DNA of 64,000 bases from positions 8,423,473 through 8,487,472 of the forward strand of contig NC_135204.1 in assembly GCF_050948175.1 (NCBI RefSeq), in the 5' to 3' direction. This stretch comes from Xylocopa sonorina. Its lineage: Eukaryota > Arthropoda > Insecta > Hymenoptera > Apidae. Shown here piece after piece: positions 49,440-62,100 of this stretch. The notes beneath the pieces are model-generated. The model did not search any database. It was not told the DNA's origin and saw only the letters and a list, made by a program, of their open reading frames with translations. The position numbers were made by a program, and so were the translations under genes. Each line of letters begins with the position of its first letter. Position 1 is the stretch's first letter.

Positions 49440-52400
49440 AGCGTCAATCTAAAGTAACCCAACAAAGCCCAATACTAAACATCGTTAGTCTCAATGCAGA
49501 ACAAAACCGATTTGTCGCGATTAGCAGAAGAACGTGGCATTCCAAGGGACCCGAAATGCCTGTGTTCATAAAACGGTCTTCTTCGATTCATCGTCCACAC
49601 AGCCGTTCCCCTAGCAAATTCTCGAGCATGGAAGACATTAAATGGCTCGTCGAGGAACGCGATCGCCGGTTGTTTGCGATTTCGTAGACCTTCGCTCGAG
49701 CAAGGACCCCCAAGGTTGCCTGTTCTTTCGACCGATATGGCAAGCACGTAACCTACTACGAGCCTCATCCTTTACCGCCTGTCATCGGTGACCCTGACGG
49801 TCCCTCTGTTCGCCGGAGAACTACGACCTCTGTCTGGAACAACATTTTTCGAATTTTTTCCCAACCTGCCAATCACCATTTCGTTACGATTATCACTGAT
49901 CCTCTAGAAAGGTTTTCTGACACAAAATCTATAATACTGAACGCATGAGAATGTCACTTGGCACAATCTAACATCTAACACTCGACTTAAACTCTGACTT
50001 AATTTAACCAAAGTACATATTCACTGGGTGTAACTTTGGAAACAGAGTATTTTAGTTGAAAGAAAACGAAGGCACTTTAGACTGTTTGGTGTACAATGTG
50101 AGAAGTTTCTGTTCTCAGAGTAGCAGCGCGTTCGAATAAAAAAAAGGTGGTAATGGAAGGCTGTCTTTCAATCAACGGTTAAAAGCGGTTAAAGTGTACG
50201 CTGGTTGTCTATCGCAATAGAAAACAACTAGAAACCCACCGAACTGTAAAAAGTATGTGGAAACGTGTTGTCGTCCAGCCGCGGCTGATGAAAGATTAAC
50301 ACCGGAGCATCGACTCTAAAAGAAGTGATTAGCCGCGGATTAATGCCGCGTACGCACGGTAATAACTGTTATTCCCTCGACCGACTGATCCTCTTATGCA
50401 AAACCTGTGCCGATGTATTATTGCTGCGACTGGTTCTCGTCGCTCCTTGCACAAGCTTCTGAGGCATTCCAACGAACCATAACTCGCGCTCAGCGAGAAC
50501 ACGATCGTTGGTAATCGATAAAAAAATCGTCCACTTGGCTCAACATCGAACGAAAGAATTTGAGGACCATCGATCAACTGCGATTTATAAAGTCTCAATT
50601 TTGAAAGTTAATAATTCGACAGAATTAAATTTCCCAAGGAGATTCCCTATTCTCGAGTCCTCTGATTTATATTCACAGCGGAATCGCCGCTGGATGTCGC
50701 GGACGCGACAAACAGACACGACTGGAAAGTGACACGGTTGACGTCCAACGAGAAACAACTGCATGAAAGTAGAAACTATTGTAAGAAGAGGTTCCACTCC
50801 GTTCTCGTGACGTTCGCTAACGAGAGAATTAACGACTCAATTTTCGAAGCTAGAAAATTCCTTGGAATGCAATTTTCGAGGCTGCATCCAATTACTTCCA
50901 GGAAATTCTGTCGAGATCTCTGAATTTCTTGTTGAATGACGCGTGGATAAATTAGATCCTTAAATAGCACTGGACAGACCCGGAAATCGGGCGAGCACAG
51001 GTGAGAAAAGTCCCTAGACAGAGAAAAACGAGTAGGAAACGGTTGGAAAAAATCGGTATCCAGCGATCGGTAGGGTTTACTACCTGTCCGTTGCACGCGA
51101 GCCGCAGTAAACAGCGATAACATATTATGATATAAAACGGCAGCCCAGCCGTGGCTCGTATTTTCCCCCAAGTGACTCGTGGGAGAAGCGTTTTTCGCGT
51201 CTCCCGTTCCGCCAGTGATCCGGTACGATCTAGACGGGAACGTGTCCACGATTATTTGCATATCCCATGCATTTTCAATATACGTCCGTCCGGTGTGTAC
51301 CACATCTGGCGTTTCGAGGTAAGTATTACAATCTCCTTTGGCGCGCGGTCGCGCTGCCAGGTGTGATTTCCACCGCGAGATCGCTCCCTGCGAGCATGGT
51401 TATTAGGCTCGTTCAGAAAACAGTGCGTCGCTGTTCTTTATTGATCGTTAAGCTTCTGAGTTATGGGATTCTGGGGAGGATGGAACGCAGCTGAGAGACA
51501 TACCTGCCGCGTCTCGCGGATGGGAACTGTTCTTTGGGGTTAAATATCGGAATTCTCCAAAGGTACGATTAGAAGCGTGTTTACTCTGAGTTCAAGTCGA
51601 TCGTTTCTTGATATTGTGCGCGAGAGAAGTAGTCTTTTCAGGTTTCTTTCCGAATTACATTTTTTTTAGGCTAATTTAGGTGAACTGGAAATTTGAATGA
51701 CTCGCTTTATGGGATAGGAAGTTTTGAGGTGTAGTGTAATGGTGCGTGGCCCGACCTACGACAAATCGATGTCAACGACCCACTGTTAATCGACTTAACA
51801 TGATAATAGGCTGAGGAATCGTGCCAGGCTTGTCTCCTCGAGAAAGTTCGGTCCCCGTGCGCGAGGAAGTCGATTACTCGAAGAACCAAGACTGGCTTGA
51901 AGACCTACGACGGAGGATGGTCAGTTCGTAAGCCTCGCGCGTCAACTATTATATTTCTATTCCGCTGCTCACTTCCCCAGTACTTCGTAGGTAATTAGAT
52001 TGCTTGGAAATACGTTCCTCATTCTGTCACTTACACCTGTACCGTCTTATTGTCACATAAACGCTATGGCACTCACCATTTTCCAACCATCATCAAATCT
52101 AAACACTCCAATCCCCTAATATCCTCCATTTTACCACATTTCCACGCTATTCCACGACTCTATCTCTCCAACTGCCCAAAACCGTAACGTCTCAACCACA
52201 AGTACACTCACACTCGAAAGCAATCAGGTTCACCCATATCCCATCAACGAGATACCTCCGTACATCGCATACCGCCGCACCAAGTGCATCAACGGAACCA
52301 TTGTTCCCACCTCGAAGAATCGTACCGCGATGTCTATTAATATACCCGGGTATCACCGTTTCGATGAATGAAAACGGCATTCCTGCAGGAGGCATTCGCG

Positions 52401-54714
52401 GCGGCTCCCAACGAGCGGACGAGACAAAGGGACATAAAACAAGACGCTCGGTAAGAAACCGATGCCAGGTCGTAAAGAGCCGGCTGTTAGCCGGGCCGTT
52501 CCCGAAGGTGCAATGGTTCCAACGGCGTGGAAGGGCGTAGGCAGTTGTTACGCGGCCCGGTACCACTTGTAAAAGCGAACCAGAGGCACCTGCACACCGC
52601 CCACGAGGCGAACGCCGAGGAGGACGCGCATCCCAGACACCGGAGGTCGTACGCGATATTACGTTAGGGAACCGTGGAACATCTTAACCCTTAACTGGCT
52701 AATACATCACGACGAGCGTTGCCCCACTTCGACCAGGTTCGCCTTTTTCCTGGGCGACGGCCAACCGTAGGAGGGCGGTACCGGAACGATGTTATTAAGG
52801 GTGGCCGTAAATAACCCATAAATAACCCGGGGCTGCCACTCGCGACTTCGCCAAATTAACAAACGTGTTCCTCGTGGTACGTCGAACCGGTGGCGTTCGT
52901 TACCTCGGGCACCGTCGACGGAACAAATTGCCCGACAAGAGTCTCGGGTTACCCCTATCGGGTGTAAACAGCGACCACGGTGGAAGAGCGCAGCGTGAGA
53001 TTTTTAAACGTGCCGTCCACATTTCGTGGAGTTTGTCTTTAAAAACGCGAGGTATTCTTGGTTTAATTTACTCGCGAGGAAACTTGTTAATGCGTGTACA
53101 CGTGTAGTCGCGCAGGTGTGGTGGCTACTGTGACTGGTTTCCAGAGACGATAATTCTCCGCGAGATTTAGATGGCCCCGTTAATGCAGCCTCGTTCGAAC
53201 GCTAAAACTTTATCGACCACGGTTGACAAGAATCCCAGCAATTAGGCGGGAGCGGCTCGACCGAGATACTGGACGCATTAACAGAGAAGAAAACGAAGAA
53301 GTGGCAGTGGTTATTAAGAAATTTGCATACCCTAATGTGGACAGTGTGTTTGTACACCTCGTGGGCGTGACAAATTGAACCTATAATTCTGACCGCGACC
53401 CTATTATCAACGGGCTATATTCGTCTTTCCAGATTTACGGTTCTATCATCAATAATAAAGTGTATACGCACGTAGCCGGTGCGGGAATTAATAAAGTTTA
53501 ATTCGCGAAAAAACGAAACCAGCAAAATCGTTCCCATTACCGGCGAGGCTGACATATTGCGCGTTGCCCACGTGACGGCCGCGCAAACGTTGCGCAAACG
53601 CGAATTTATCCTGCGCTAAGTGAAACCTGGCGTCCCGTGGAGGAGCACGCTCTTCCCAGGTGGATTTTCACGGATGAAAATCGCGTCGTGCACGAATTCG
53701 GCCAGATGGTAAGGTCACCCGTCGGCGTGGGAGTACTTTCACCACGCGACCAGGAACGCTGGTTGCGAGCGAGGCAAGAAAAAATCGCGAAACATAATAC
53801 CGGCCGCCATTAAAATTCCGAACGTTGACAAATCGTCGGGAGCGCCACCGTTGGTAGTTACACCTTGCGTCCGCCGTGGCATTAATCACGGTTTACAGTA
53901 CTTATTATCCCACCGCCTCGGCTATCTATCATACAACACGTGGAGTAAAAATGATCGCGCTCGGCAAGTTGTAACGATACCATTTGCGCGTTTGATTTGC
54001 GTCCGCCCGGTGAGGTCGACAGGATTAACTGAAACTGTATTACCAAGGCGCAAACACGCCAGAGGCCATCGCGGTTGCGCGACGACAATTTAAACGTGCA
54101 ACCGTTCTCGGGAATCTTGATAACACGCGTGCACGTTGGTTACGCGTCAGTATTCGTGCACGCGGTACGCACGCTGCAATTTCCATGAGATCCCCGCGGA
54201 GCATACGAGCGGAATGCGAAATGAACGCGGCGTCGCGGCGTGTATCGTTCCCCGTGTTCAAATGAGAATCATTAGGTTCGGCTAAGTGGATTTTCTAATT
54301 GCCGCCATTACTTTCCCGCGGCCACCTCGCATCGACAATCGACCCGGCTCGACGGTAAACAATTTGCCCTGCTAACTGTGAACGCTGCCGCGGACTGAAT
54401 TACATCGTTGTCGCAATACTGCTGTACGCGTGATAAATGAGTCGGATGAGGTGCGCCGTGTTTTCGTGATCACTTTTCACGTTTCTACACGACTGCCAAG
54501 ATACGTGGACGTACACCAAGTGGGTAGCAATTGTAAAGGTTACGTTTCTCGGTCTACAGCAGCAGTTCTTAAACATACGCGGTCCCAGAACCTCGCGAGC
54601 AACATTTTTCTGCGGACCACATACCAACCCTGAGTCTCTTTTTCTTTTTCGTGGGGAAATCCTCATGGATACCTCGAGTTTCGCGAGTTCTCATGGTTAC
54701 GTCGTACTCTTACC
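49440..54714. other. Intergenic region, no gene seen
   Basis: No convincing exon, RNA gene or mobile-element ORF. The sequence is CpG-rich between about 52.3 and 54.3 kb and contains many TTAATTA-type homeodomain-like cores. This is consistent with, but does not prove, cis-regulatory DNA. Confidence 0.45.
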
Positions 54715-54788
54715 AACTAAAACCCCATGGTGGCCTTCCTTGCTTTACAACGAAGATCTAGGAACTCTGGCGAACACTTCCGGTTCCC
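54715..54788 (+). repeat. Dispersed repeat, copy 2
   Basis: Partner of 49364-49439, in the same orientation and 5.3 kb away. The nested hairpin at 54846-54903 lies just downstream of this copy only. Confidence 0.75.
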
Positions 54789-54845
54789 GTCTCTCCCAAC
54801 TTTAAGCCCAACAACCAGTTAAGTAACAACAAATACAAAAAGTTG

Positions 54846-54903
54846 TTTGAGAGACTCAAATAACGGGTTCTCCAGGGGTCTATATACCCCAGAGTCTCTC
54901 AAA
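54846..54903. repeat. Nested hairpin
   Basis: TTTGAGAGACTC (54846-54857) is perfectly complementary to GAGTCTCTCAAA (54892-54903). Inside, GGGGT (54875-54879) and ACCCC (54886-54890) enclose CTATAT. The two stems are separated by a one-sided bulge of about 17 nt. It could be a foldback remnant of a transposon or a structured RNA element. Confidence 0.7.
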
Positions 54904-55219
54904 TTTCCAAGGGCTCATTATATATTCCTATAGACCAACAACCCTCACCCAAAATACTCCAAATCGACAAAGGATCGAGTAGCGTGGGTAACGTATAAAG
55001 TAGATCGTTGGTGCCCCACAAAACGTTCGCTAATCCTCTCCATTATTTCCATCGGACACGACTCCACCGATGGGAATCGTTGTTGTTATTATCGAGGCTA
55101 CCGCGGCCCGTCATAAATCTCTGGGCCCGCTCGCGGACGTTTTAAAAATGGCTCCCTTCCGAGATCCCTGTGTATTACAGTCGGACAGGCACGGCTGGCC
55201 AGACGCAGCGAGGGAACGG

Positions 55220-55243
55220 GAGAGAAGGAGAGAGAGAGAGAGA
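55220..55243. repeat. GA-rich microsatellite
   Basis: An AG run of about 20 nt with one or two interruptions. GA repeats are GAGA-factor-type sites in insects, but regulatory use here is unproven. Confidence 0.7.
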
Positions 55244-55906
55244 TGGGGAGAGCCGCGTGCTGACTCACGTATACAGACACGCGCGGGCCCACGGATTGGA
55301 CCATTGTTGGTGGCTGGTGCTGCTGCTGCTGTCCGAGAACGAGAGCCGTCTCGCCATATGCGGCAAGGACGCCGCTCGGCTGCCGTGTGTTGGGCCTCGT
55401 AACGGGCCTTACGCGCGTGTTTACCTCCGCTTAGAGGCTGGGGCACTGGGAGAGGTGTTTCGTTAATTGCGATAGGTGCGATCTTCTGGGCGCAGCTGTT
55501 CGGTTACTGTCCATCGCAGTGGATAACTATTACCTGCGGGTTAAGGATAAGGGTAATATGTTAGTAATTGCTCTGGGACCGATATGAAGACGAGGAAGTA
55601 GAAAGTTGGCGAGGATTCGAATATGGAGATTTGTGCTCTGAGGATGAGTAAGAATTTTTTTGTGATCTCTAGCGGTGTCCTTTTAGGGGAAGAAGTCTTT
55701 TGGTAAACGTGGCGAGGTATTTGGTATCGGGAACCAAGTCTGTGTATTAGTATGTGCACGTTGAGGAGCTTTTAGGGCCTTGCTCTTTTCGATCGAAGCT
55801 TTTTCGTTAAAGCTTTTTATTGTTTTTTTTCTTTTTATACAAGTTTTCTCTTAATTTACAACTTCTCGTAGATAAAATGATATAACATAACATACTCAAC
55901 GTTGCG

Positions 55907-56015
55907 TATAATAATAATAATGATCAATCATCATCATTGTCTTCCCTGGCAATAATGATAATAATAGTCGTAATAATAATAATCACCGCAATAATAATAA
56001 TGATCATTCGTAATC
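55907..56015. repeat. AAT/ATC trinucleotide-rich microsatellite region
   Basis: Imperfect AAT, ATC and AATAATAAT runs spread over about 110 bp. They create a false hydrophobic open frame rich in isoleucine. Confidence 0.75.
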
Positions 56016-59000
56016 AGAATAATAGCGATAGTTTTGCAATTCCTGCAATAATAATATTAATATTGGTAATCACATCGGTATTATTCGTTCTCGTCGTCAC
56101 GGTGAAACCGTATCAGCTTGGGGTTACGAAGCTTAGGCTTAGAAAATACAATGGGGCTGCTAACCCCTGCGTTCGAAACGTGAAAATCTACGAGCAATTT
56201 TGTAACGTGTCTTCCAGAATTAACTGTGGCCTCTATTCCACGCTTTTCCGTTTCCTGTTCAAGATGAACTGTTCGAATGCTCCTCGAACCAGAGGAAACC
56301 TTTTCGTCCCTCGGTTTCGAGAAAATTTCCTGGAGAATCTTTGGACGGGCGTTATTCTTACTTTCTGGACGAATCGCTCTTCTATTTTTTCCGAAAAATT
56401 TTTTATTTTAATGCTCCGAAAAACAAACATTAATATCCATCGCGTGATTTATAAAACGTTTTGAAGATTGAAAAGAAAAGAAGAGATTTTGGTTGATGTT
56501 TAAAAGGAAACGCGTCGCTCGAACGTGACAGAGGACACAGCAACTTCCGGAAGCGCACCTAACGCGTCTCACTAAAAAATAATTCCATTATTTATATATT
56601 TATTTTTTTGTCTCTTTTATTTTTTGTCACGCACGCGTTTCGCGTTACATTCCCTACTCGAACCACTGGTCAACAAAATAAACCTCTTCTCTGCCTCCCT
56701 GCCGGAAGTGTACCTCTTAATTCGTAATCAGCGGGGAACAGAGCACCTGGTGGCGGGGCGCTGTCGTTCGAAGACTATTTCGAGAGAAAACGAAACATCG
56801 AGAGGCCGACGTTAGGCCGTAAGGATACCATTCTCTAGTAGACAATTATAAAAAATATTCGCTCGATACTTTCAGCCTCCATCTACCTTCTGTTTTGCTA
56901 CGTTTCGTTCGCGCGTCTCGCTTCGAAATGGTTCTTATTACGATTATTATTGCACTATCTTCAATGATTTTTTTATACCACTTTTTCTGGTTTTTCTAAC
57001 ATCAAAAGTTAATTCTTCAAAACTCAAGGTACCCCGAATTCACTATAATTTTTCATTTGAGTCGTGCTCGAATCGATTTCCACGCGAAATTTTCCCTGTA
57101 AACCTCCATTTCACTAAGTCTCGAGAAGCGGACACGCGAAAACCGGAAACGACCCGCCAGGCGGCAATCCTCCCCGCAAGACACTTGATACAAAATGCCG
57201 CTACGCTCGCGTTTGGTATAAAAAACAGTGAAACATTGGAATGGCGTTTTAATTCGACGACACGTCGCTATCTACAATAATGCAGTCTGTCTCTGGGGTT
57301 GAAATTTGATTTTCTCACCGAGAAATCCGAACGCTCGGCTCTCCCTTTCGCGTCCTCCACCACTTTCTACTTCCTCCTCCTCTACGATCCTCCATCCGCG
57401 TTTCTTCCTACACTTCTTCTTCTCGTCGCGCATGATACTCCTACAAGCGAACTCGCAACGCGTAAATAAATCGTCTTCAATAAATACAACCGATAGACTA
57501 TATAAATAAATAATTTTCTCGATCGATCGAACATAGAAATTCTGACTGCGAAATCCAAGATCCTGTCGTCGATCGCTCGACGATCCACTCTCCTCTTTGG
57601 ATCGTCGAGGGATCGCGATTTCTGCTCGTCAACCTGTTGCGTGCTCTAAGCTAAGGAAGGTGGCCACGTGACTCGCGATTGTCCCTTCTTCCGTCGCCAT
57701 TTTTTATCTTCTCACGATCGATTCGTGGCTCATTCTAGATCAGATATTAAGAAATCGTATACTTGAAAAGAACCCTTCGTTTTCTCCATGAAAATGTATG
57801 GAAACAAGTATAGAAATCTATTTTTTATTTGGGAAAAATTGTAAGCCTTCCGTTCTATATTCTCCGATAGGAAATCCCACGCGTTCCATACGACTGTTTG
57901 CTCGTAAAAGAATCCAACGAAGAAGGAGAAAGGAAAGGAAGACAGCCAGTAATCGATCAGAAAAGTGAAAGAAAGAAAAAGCAGCGCAACGAGAAGGAGA
58001 GATCGCGGTCGCGTGTGTCCACCGTGCAAGGTATAATCTCTCGTCTTGGATCAATCGACGAGCCGTCAGCCGGGGTGCAATTAACTGACTGGAAGCAAAT
58101 CGATCGGGAAGCCATTAACGCAACAGCCGTGCATCAGCTAATTGCTCGCTTGAATTCCGTCTGTTTCATCAATTGAAATCGTTGTTGTCGTTCGTCGACG
58201 AGACGAGTCTCCCCCTCGCCCCTCCAGCCTTACCTTCCTCCTCGTCTCTTTCATCCTTAACCCTTTTTCATCTTCGTCTCTTTCTACCTTTTTTTCTGTT
58301 TTTCTCTTTTTTTTTCATTTTTTTTTTTTGTCGTTTTATTTTTGGTCACCTTATAATCTTATTTGCATTACGAACGTCATCTCGTTCAGCACCATCCAAG
58401 CACCACCCCGATATACACGTGACTCCTACGAGCTAACTGATCGACCCCGTACCGTTAAGGCCAGTCAAGCTCTCCTTTAATCGGGCGCCATCGATCTGCG
58501 ATCGCGCGACACGCGGAAAGGTGGACCCCACTGCTTTTAAGTAAATATACACGCTGGGAATCCTTCTGAGCCGCCCTCGCGAGCACAGTGGACTATCCAA
58601 GGGGCATCAATAGGTCTCATTTAACCGAACTGACTCATCTTGGGGTTTCAAGGACCATTCGAAACACTGCGAATGCTCTGAGATTTCTAGCGAATTGTAC
58701 TATAATTTCTTCAACGTTAGATCACGATCCCTCTCTAAACGAAGAAACAAAATGAACCGTCTACCGTACTACCAATAACCGTGACCCTCTTCTATCCACT
58801 CTTTCAAAATAAAGGAACCCTCCGAGCACCATCGAATCACGCTCCCTCTCAACGAAATGATAAAAAAAAAAATGACATCCGTCTAAATACCGCTCCGATA
58901 CCGTTCCAAAAACGTTTCAACATCCTCCTACCTTTCCACACGAGCGTCACACGTCCACGCGAGCACGTGCAATCGGCATCGGATCTCTAATATCGAGGGC

Positions 59001-59154
59001 GTCACGAGCAAGGAAGCGACGGGCACTCGCGAGGCTCCCCAGAGTCCAGCCTGTCCGCGATCGAGGAGCTCGATGACCTCGAGGACACACTCCGTACCGG
59101 CGTCGTCATCGGCATCGACCTCCTACGGACTATGTACGGCAGCGGCGGGACGCT

Positions 59155-62100
59155 TCACACGCTGTCGGACGCGACGGACATCGGCCTCTTGTAAACGGGC
59201 GCCGGTATCCTGGATAAACCCCCCCTTTCCGACGCTGGCTTCGGATCCTTCCTAGGGCTGGCCGTCATCTGATTGTCCTGGGGCAACGCCACGGTCCCGT
59301 TACCGTCTATCCACGCCCTGGTGAACTCCATGTTCGCGACACCGTCCCCTGTACCGTGGGCCTGGTAGTTCCTCAACAGATCCTGCAGCTTCTGGAACAC
59401 CTCACGCTCGTCCTGCAAGTGGCCTACTTGCTGGAGGATCTGCTCGAGGAGGGGATTGGCAGCCTTCGTGGGCGACGATTGTAGCGAGCCTGTCGCGGTT
59501 TTGATCCGTCGACCGTTTCTGTCGTACTGGATACCATTGGAGCTTTGCCTGGGCAGACTCTGCCTCGCTGGGCTCTTCCTGGAGAAACTAGGCGCGGTTG
59601 GACAGGTGGAGGACACTTGAGGGCTCAGAAAGGTGTCTGATTGGATGCTGGGCCTCTGTCTCGCTTGTCTACCGTTCCACGTGTTGCTGCCGCTTACAGG
59701 ACTCTGGCAGATCTTCGCCATTGCCGATGCCTTGCTCAGGCTGCCTGTTGGAGGTTTGCGAAGGCTGTTCCTGATGGCGCCTCGTTTCAACGGGCTGCCT
59801 TCTGGACTGGAATTGCTGTCTCTCGGGGTTCTACTGCCGGACGAGGCTCTGGACACGTTGCTGTTCTCGCGGACGATGGAACCTGCACGGGGAGTGCGGT
59901 CCCCGGAGGAGGAGGCGACGCTTCTCGAGGGTGAAGCGCGGAGAGGACTCGCTGGACCGATGCGTGTCTTACGCAGGCCTGTCTCGATGCTCTCTGTCTC
60001 GACGCAGGACCTCTCCTCTGGCTCGGGTTTAGTGGGTTGCTCTGGAACAGAAGGTGGGATGGGACCATAAGTTTGTGGGTTACTGGTGAAGAAGGTTTTG
60101 GAGTCCAGATTTTGGGTTATTTGGGTTCGTCAGGTTGGGTTGGGAACATTTATTGAAACCCATATTGGTCTAAAAATCGCTAGGAGGGAGTGGGTTACGC
60201 AGGATCATCCTAAATGTTCGTATTGTGCCATCGACTCGCTAAGTTTACGCAATTGGAGTTACGTAACGAGGAATCGAATAGTTTTCGCGTGCAATCGCAC
60301 GCAAATGTCAACCGGGGAGCGTCATCGGGTCCCTCCCTGTTTGTTCAAGCGAATTCAAGTGGATTTCGCGGCGATTTAGGATTCGATCGGCGTCGAGTAA
60401 CACTGCGTGGGCAACCAGCCGAATGGACGGCTGAGATAATCGCGTTTGACTTCTTTACATCGAGCGCTTTCGAACGGTCGAGCGGCCCGCCGGTGACATT
60501 TCGTGGGCCTGCGGGCTAATTGATTTCGTCTGGCCCGTTTTCATTTGCATTCTCGAGAGTTGATTGGAATTTATTCGAAGAAACGTCTAAAATTTTGCTA
60601 AATGGATTGCGAAAGGATGCTAAAGGAAAACTGCTCGCTCGCGATCTTTCGCAATGTCTCTCTATATTTAATCTCGCCTGTGAACAAAAAGATTCGGGTA
60701 AACGTATCGCTCGCCACTTTCATATCTTTACGATATCCTTCTTGGGCGTGATTGACTTCTCAATTTTAATCGCGGGAATTACGGTTGCGCAATCCCAGCC
60801 AATGCGAGAGATAAAAAGATGCACGTGTCCGTGCCTCGCGCGACATGGAAAACGATTACATTGTGGCTTTATTGGGCGTAAAAAAAGTTATTAGCGAAGG
60901 CCCGCCAATTAGGGGGTTATAAATGCTCTTTTAGTCGCGGGAACCAGTCCGGTGAAATCGTGGAGCGCATCTTAATGCCGCGTCGGGCGTTCGACGCATT
61001 GCCAAAAACAATTTCCACGTATCCCATTAAGAAAGAATTATTCTGTATAACAGTGGACGCGTTCCAAGTTATTCAGAATTCGTTGGAACTCTTTCTATCC
61101 GCGATTATGCGAAGAAATAACCCAATAAAATCGTAAATTTCAAATTCAAAACGCTCTTCGACTACTAAATCGCCACACTTTTGAACGATCGATATTTAAA
61201 AGATAACGTCTCCTCCCACGACGGACTTAAAAAGAAAGTCGATTCCAGTAGCGTTACGCCCATCGCGCCTCTGCGAACGAAACACGCGTAATGGTCCCAC
61301 GTAATCGAGCTCGCCTATTTCGGCTGCCATTATCTAACCAACGCATTTTGGACCACCCTGTAGCTCGTTAATATTCAAAGTATCTGTACAAGCGCGCGCG
61401 GACTAGCCTGACATTTAACTGGTCGTGAAGGATTACACGAAGAAAGGGTTATTTGTGTGCGCGTATCGCGAAGCGTGGGCGATCTTCAACAACAACCTGT
61501 CCGCGGAACAATCGCCAGCGGTCGATCCTCGATAACGCTCCGCCTCGAATAACGTGCTTCACGCACTTGACACATACTCCGATCTTTCCACTCGAGACGC
61601 CGGTTTCCGTGTGCCGTTGCTTTCATAGTTTCCATTTCCCTATTGGAACTTGCCTCTCCTCTTCTCCTCGACGGTGACATTTCTCGAATAAAAGATATCG
61701 AGTTAGGTTTATCCTATCAATTAACGCGTTCGATACTGACTCGTCGTGAGATTGTAAACGAAGGTGCATTGGATAGAAGTTAAGTTAGGGCGAGCAATTA
61801 ATGCGACGCGCGACGAGAATCGCAGAAAGTAGGTTGGCGGTGAAATTTTAAATCGCGAACACGGGTTTATTTTTCGAGAACGCGAGGTGAACAGACGCAC
61901 AATAGCTCGTTTTGTTCGTGCATCGCCGATACGCTCGTATTAAACTGAATGACTGGCTTCGATCGGAAAGCCACGCGAGCGTCGTGCGTTTCCTTCGCAG
62001 CGGGACGCGATTATCGCGATCGTCCGTGCGATTTCACTCCGCGTCCTGTTATGAAACGGCCTGTATGCTAAACGAGTCTATTTAGCGACCACTTTCTTTT

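Larger units (their letters stand above)
54904..59154. other. Intergenic region and probable 3' UTR of the Ser/Arg-rich gene
   Basis: No supportable exon. It holds a GA-rich simple repeat (55220-55243), a short TGC run (55317-55331), an AAT/ATC-rich microsatellite region (about 55907-56015) and a T-rich tract (about 58255-58345). The 175-codon open frame at 55937-56464 starts inside the AAT repeat and is an artefact. The rightmost few hundred bases are likely 3' UTR of the minus-strand gene ending at 59155; no polyA signal stands out. Confidence 0.45.

Noticed and set aside
55937..56464. 175-codon open frame with an Ile-rich hydrophobic start
   Set aside because: It begins inside the AAT/ATC microsatellite; the remainder has no recognisable features.
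60042..60082. Alternative, longer form of the last coding exon using an acceptor at TTCTTCACCAG
   Set aside because: It leaves the wrong phase for the upstream donor at 62679. It would need an extra exon that I could not find.
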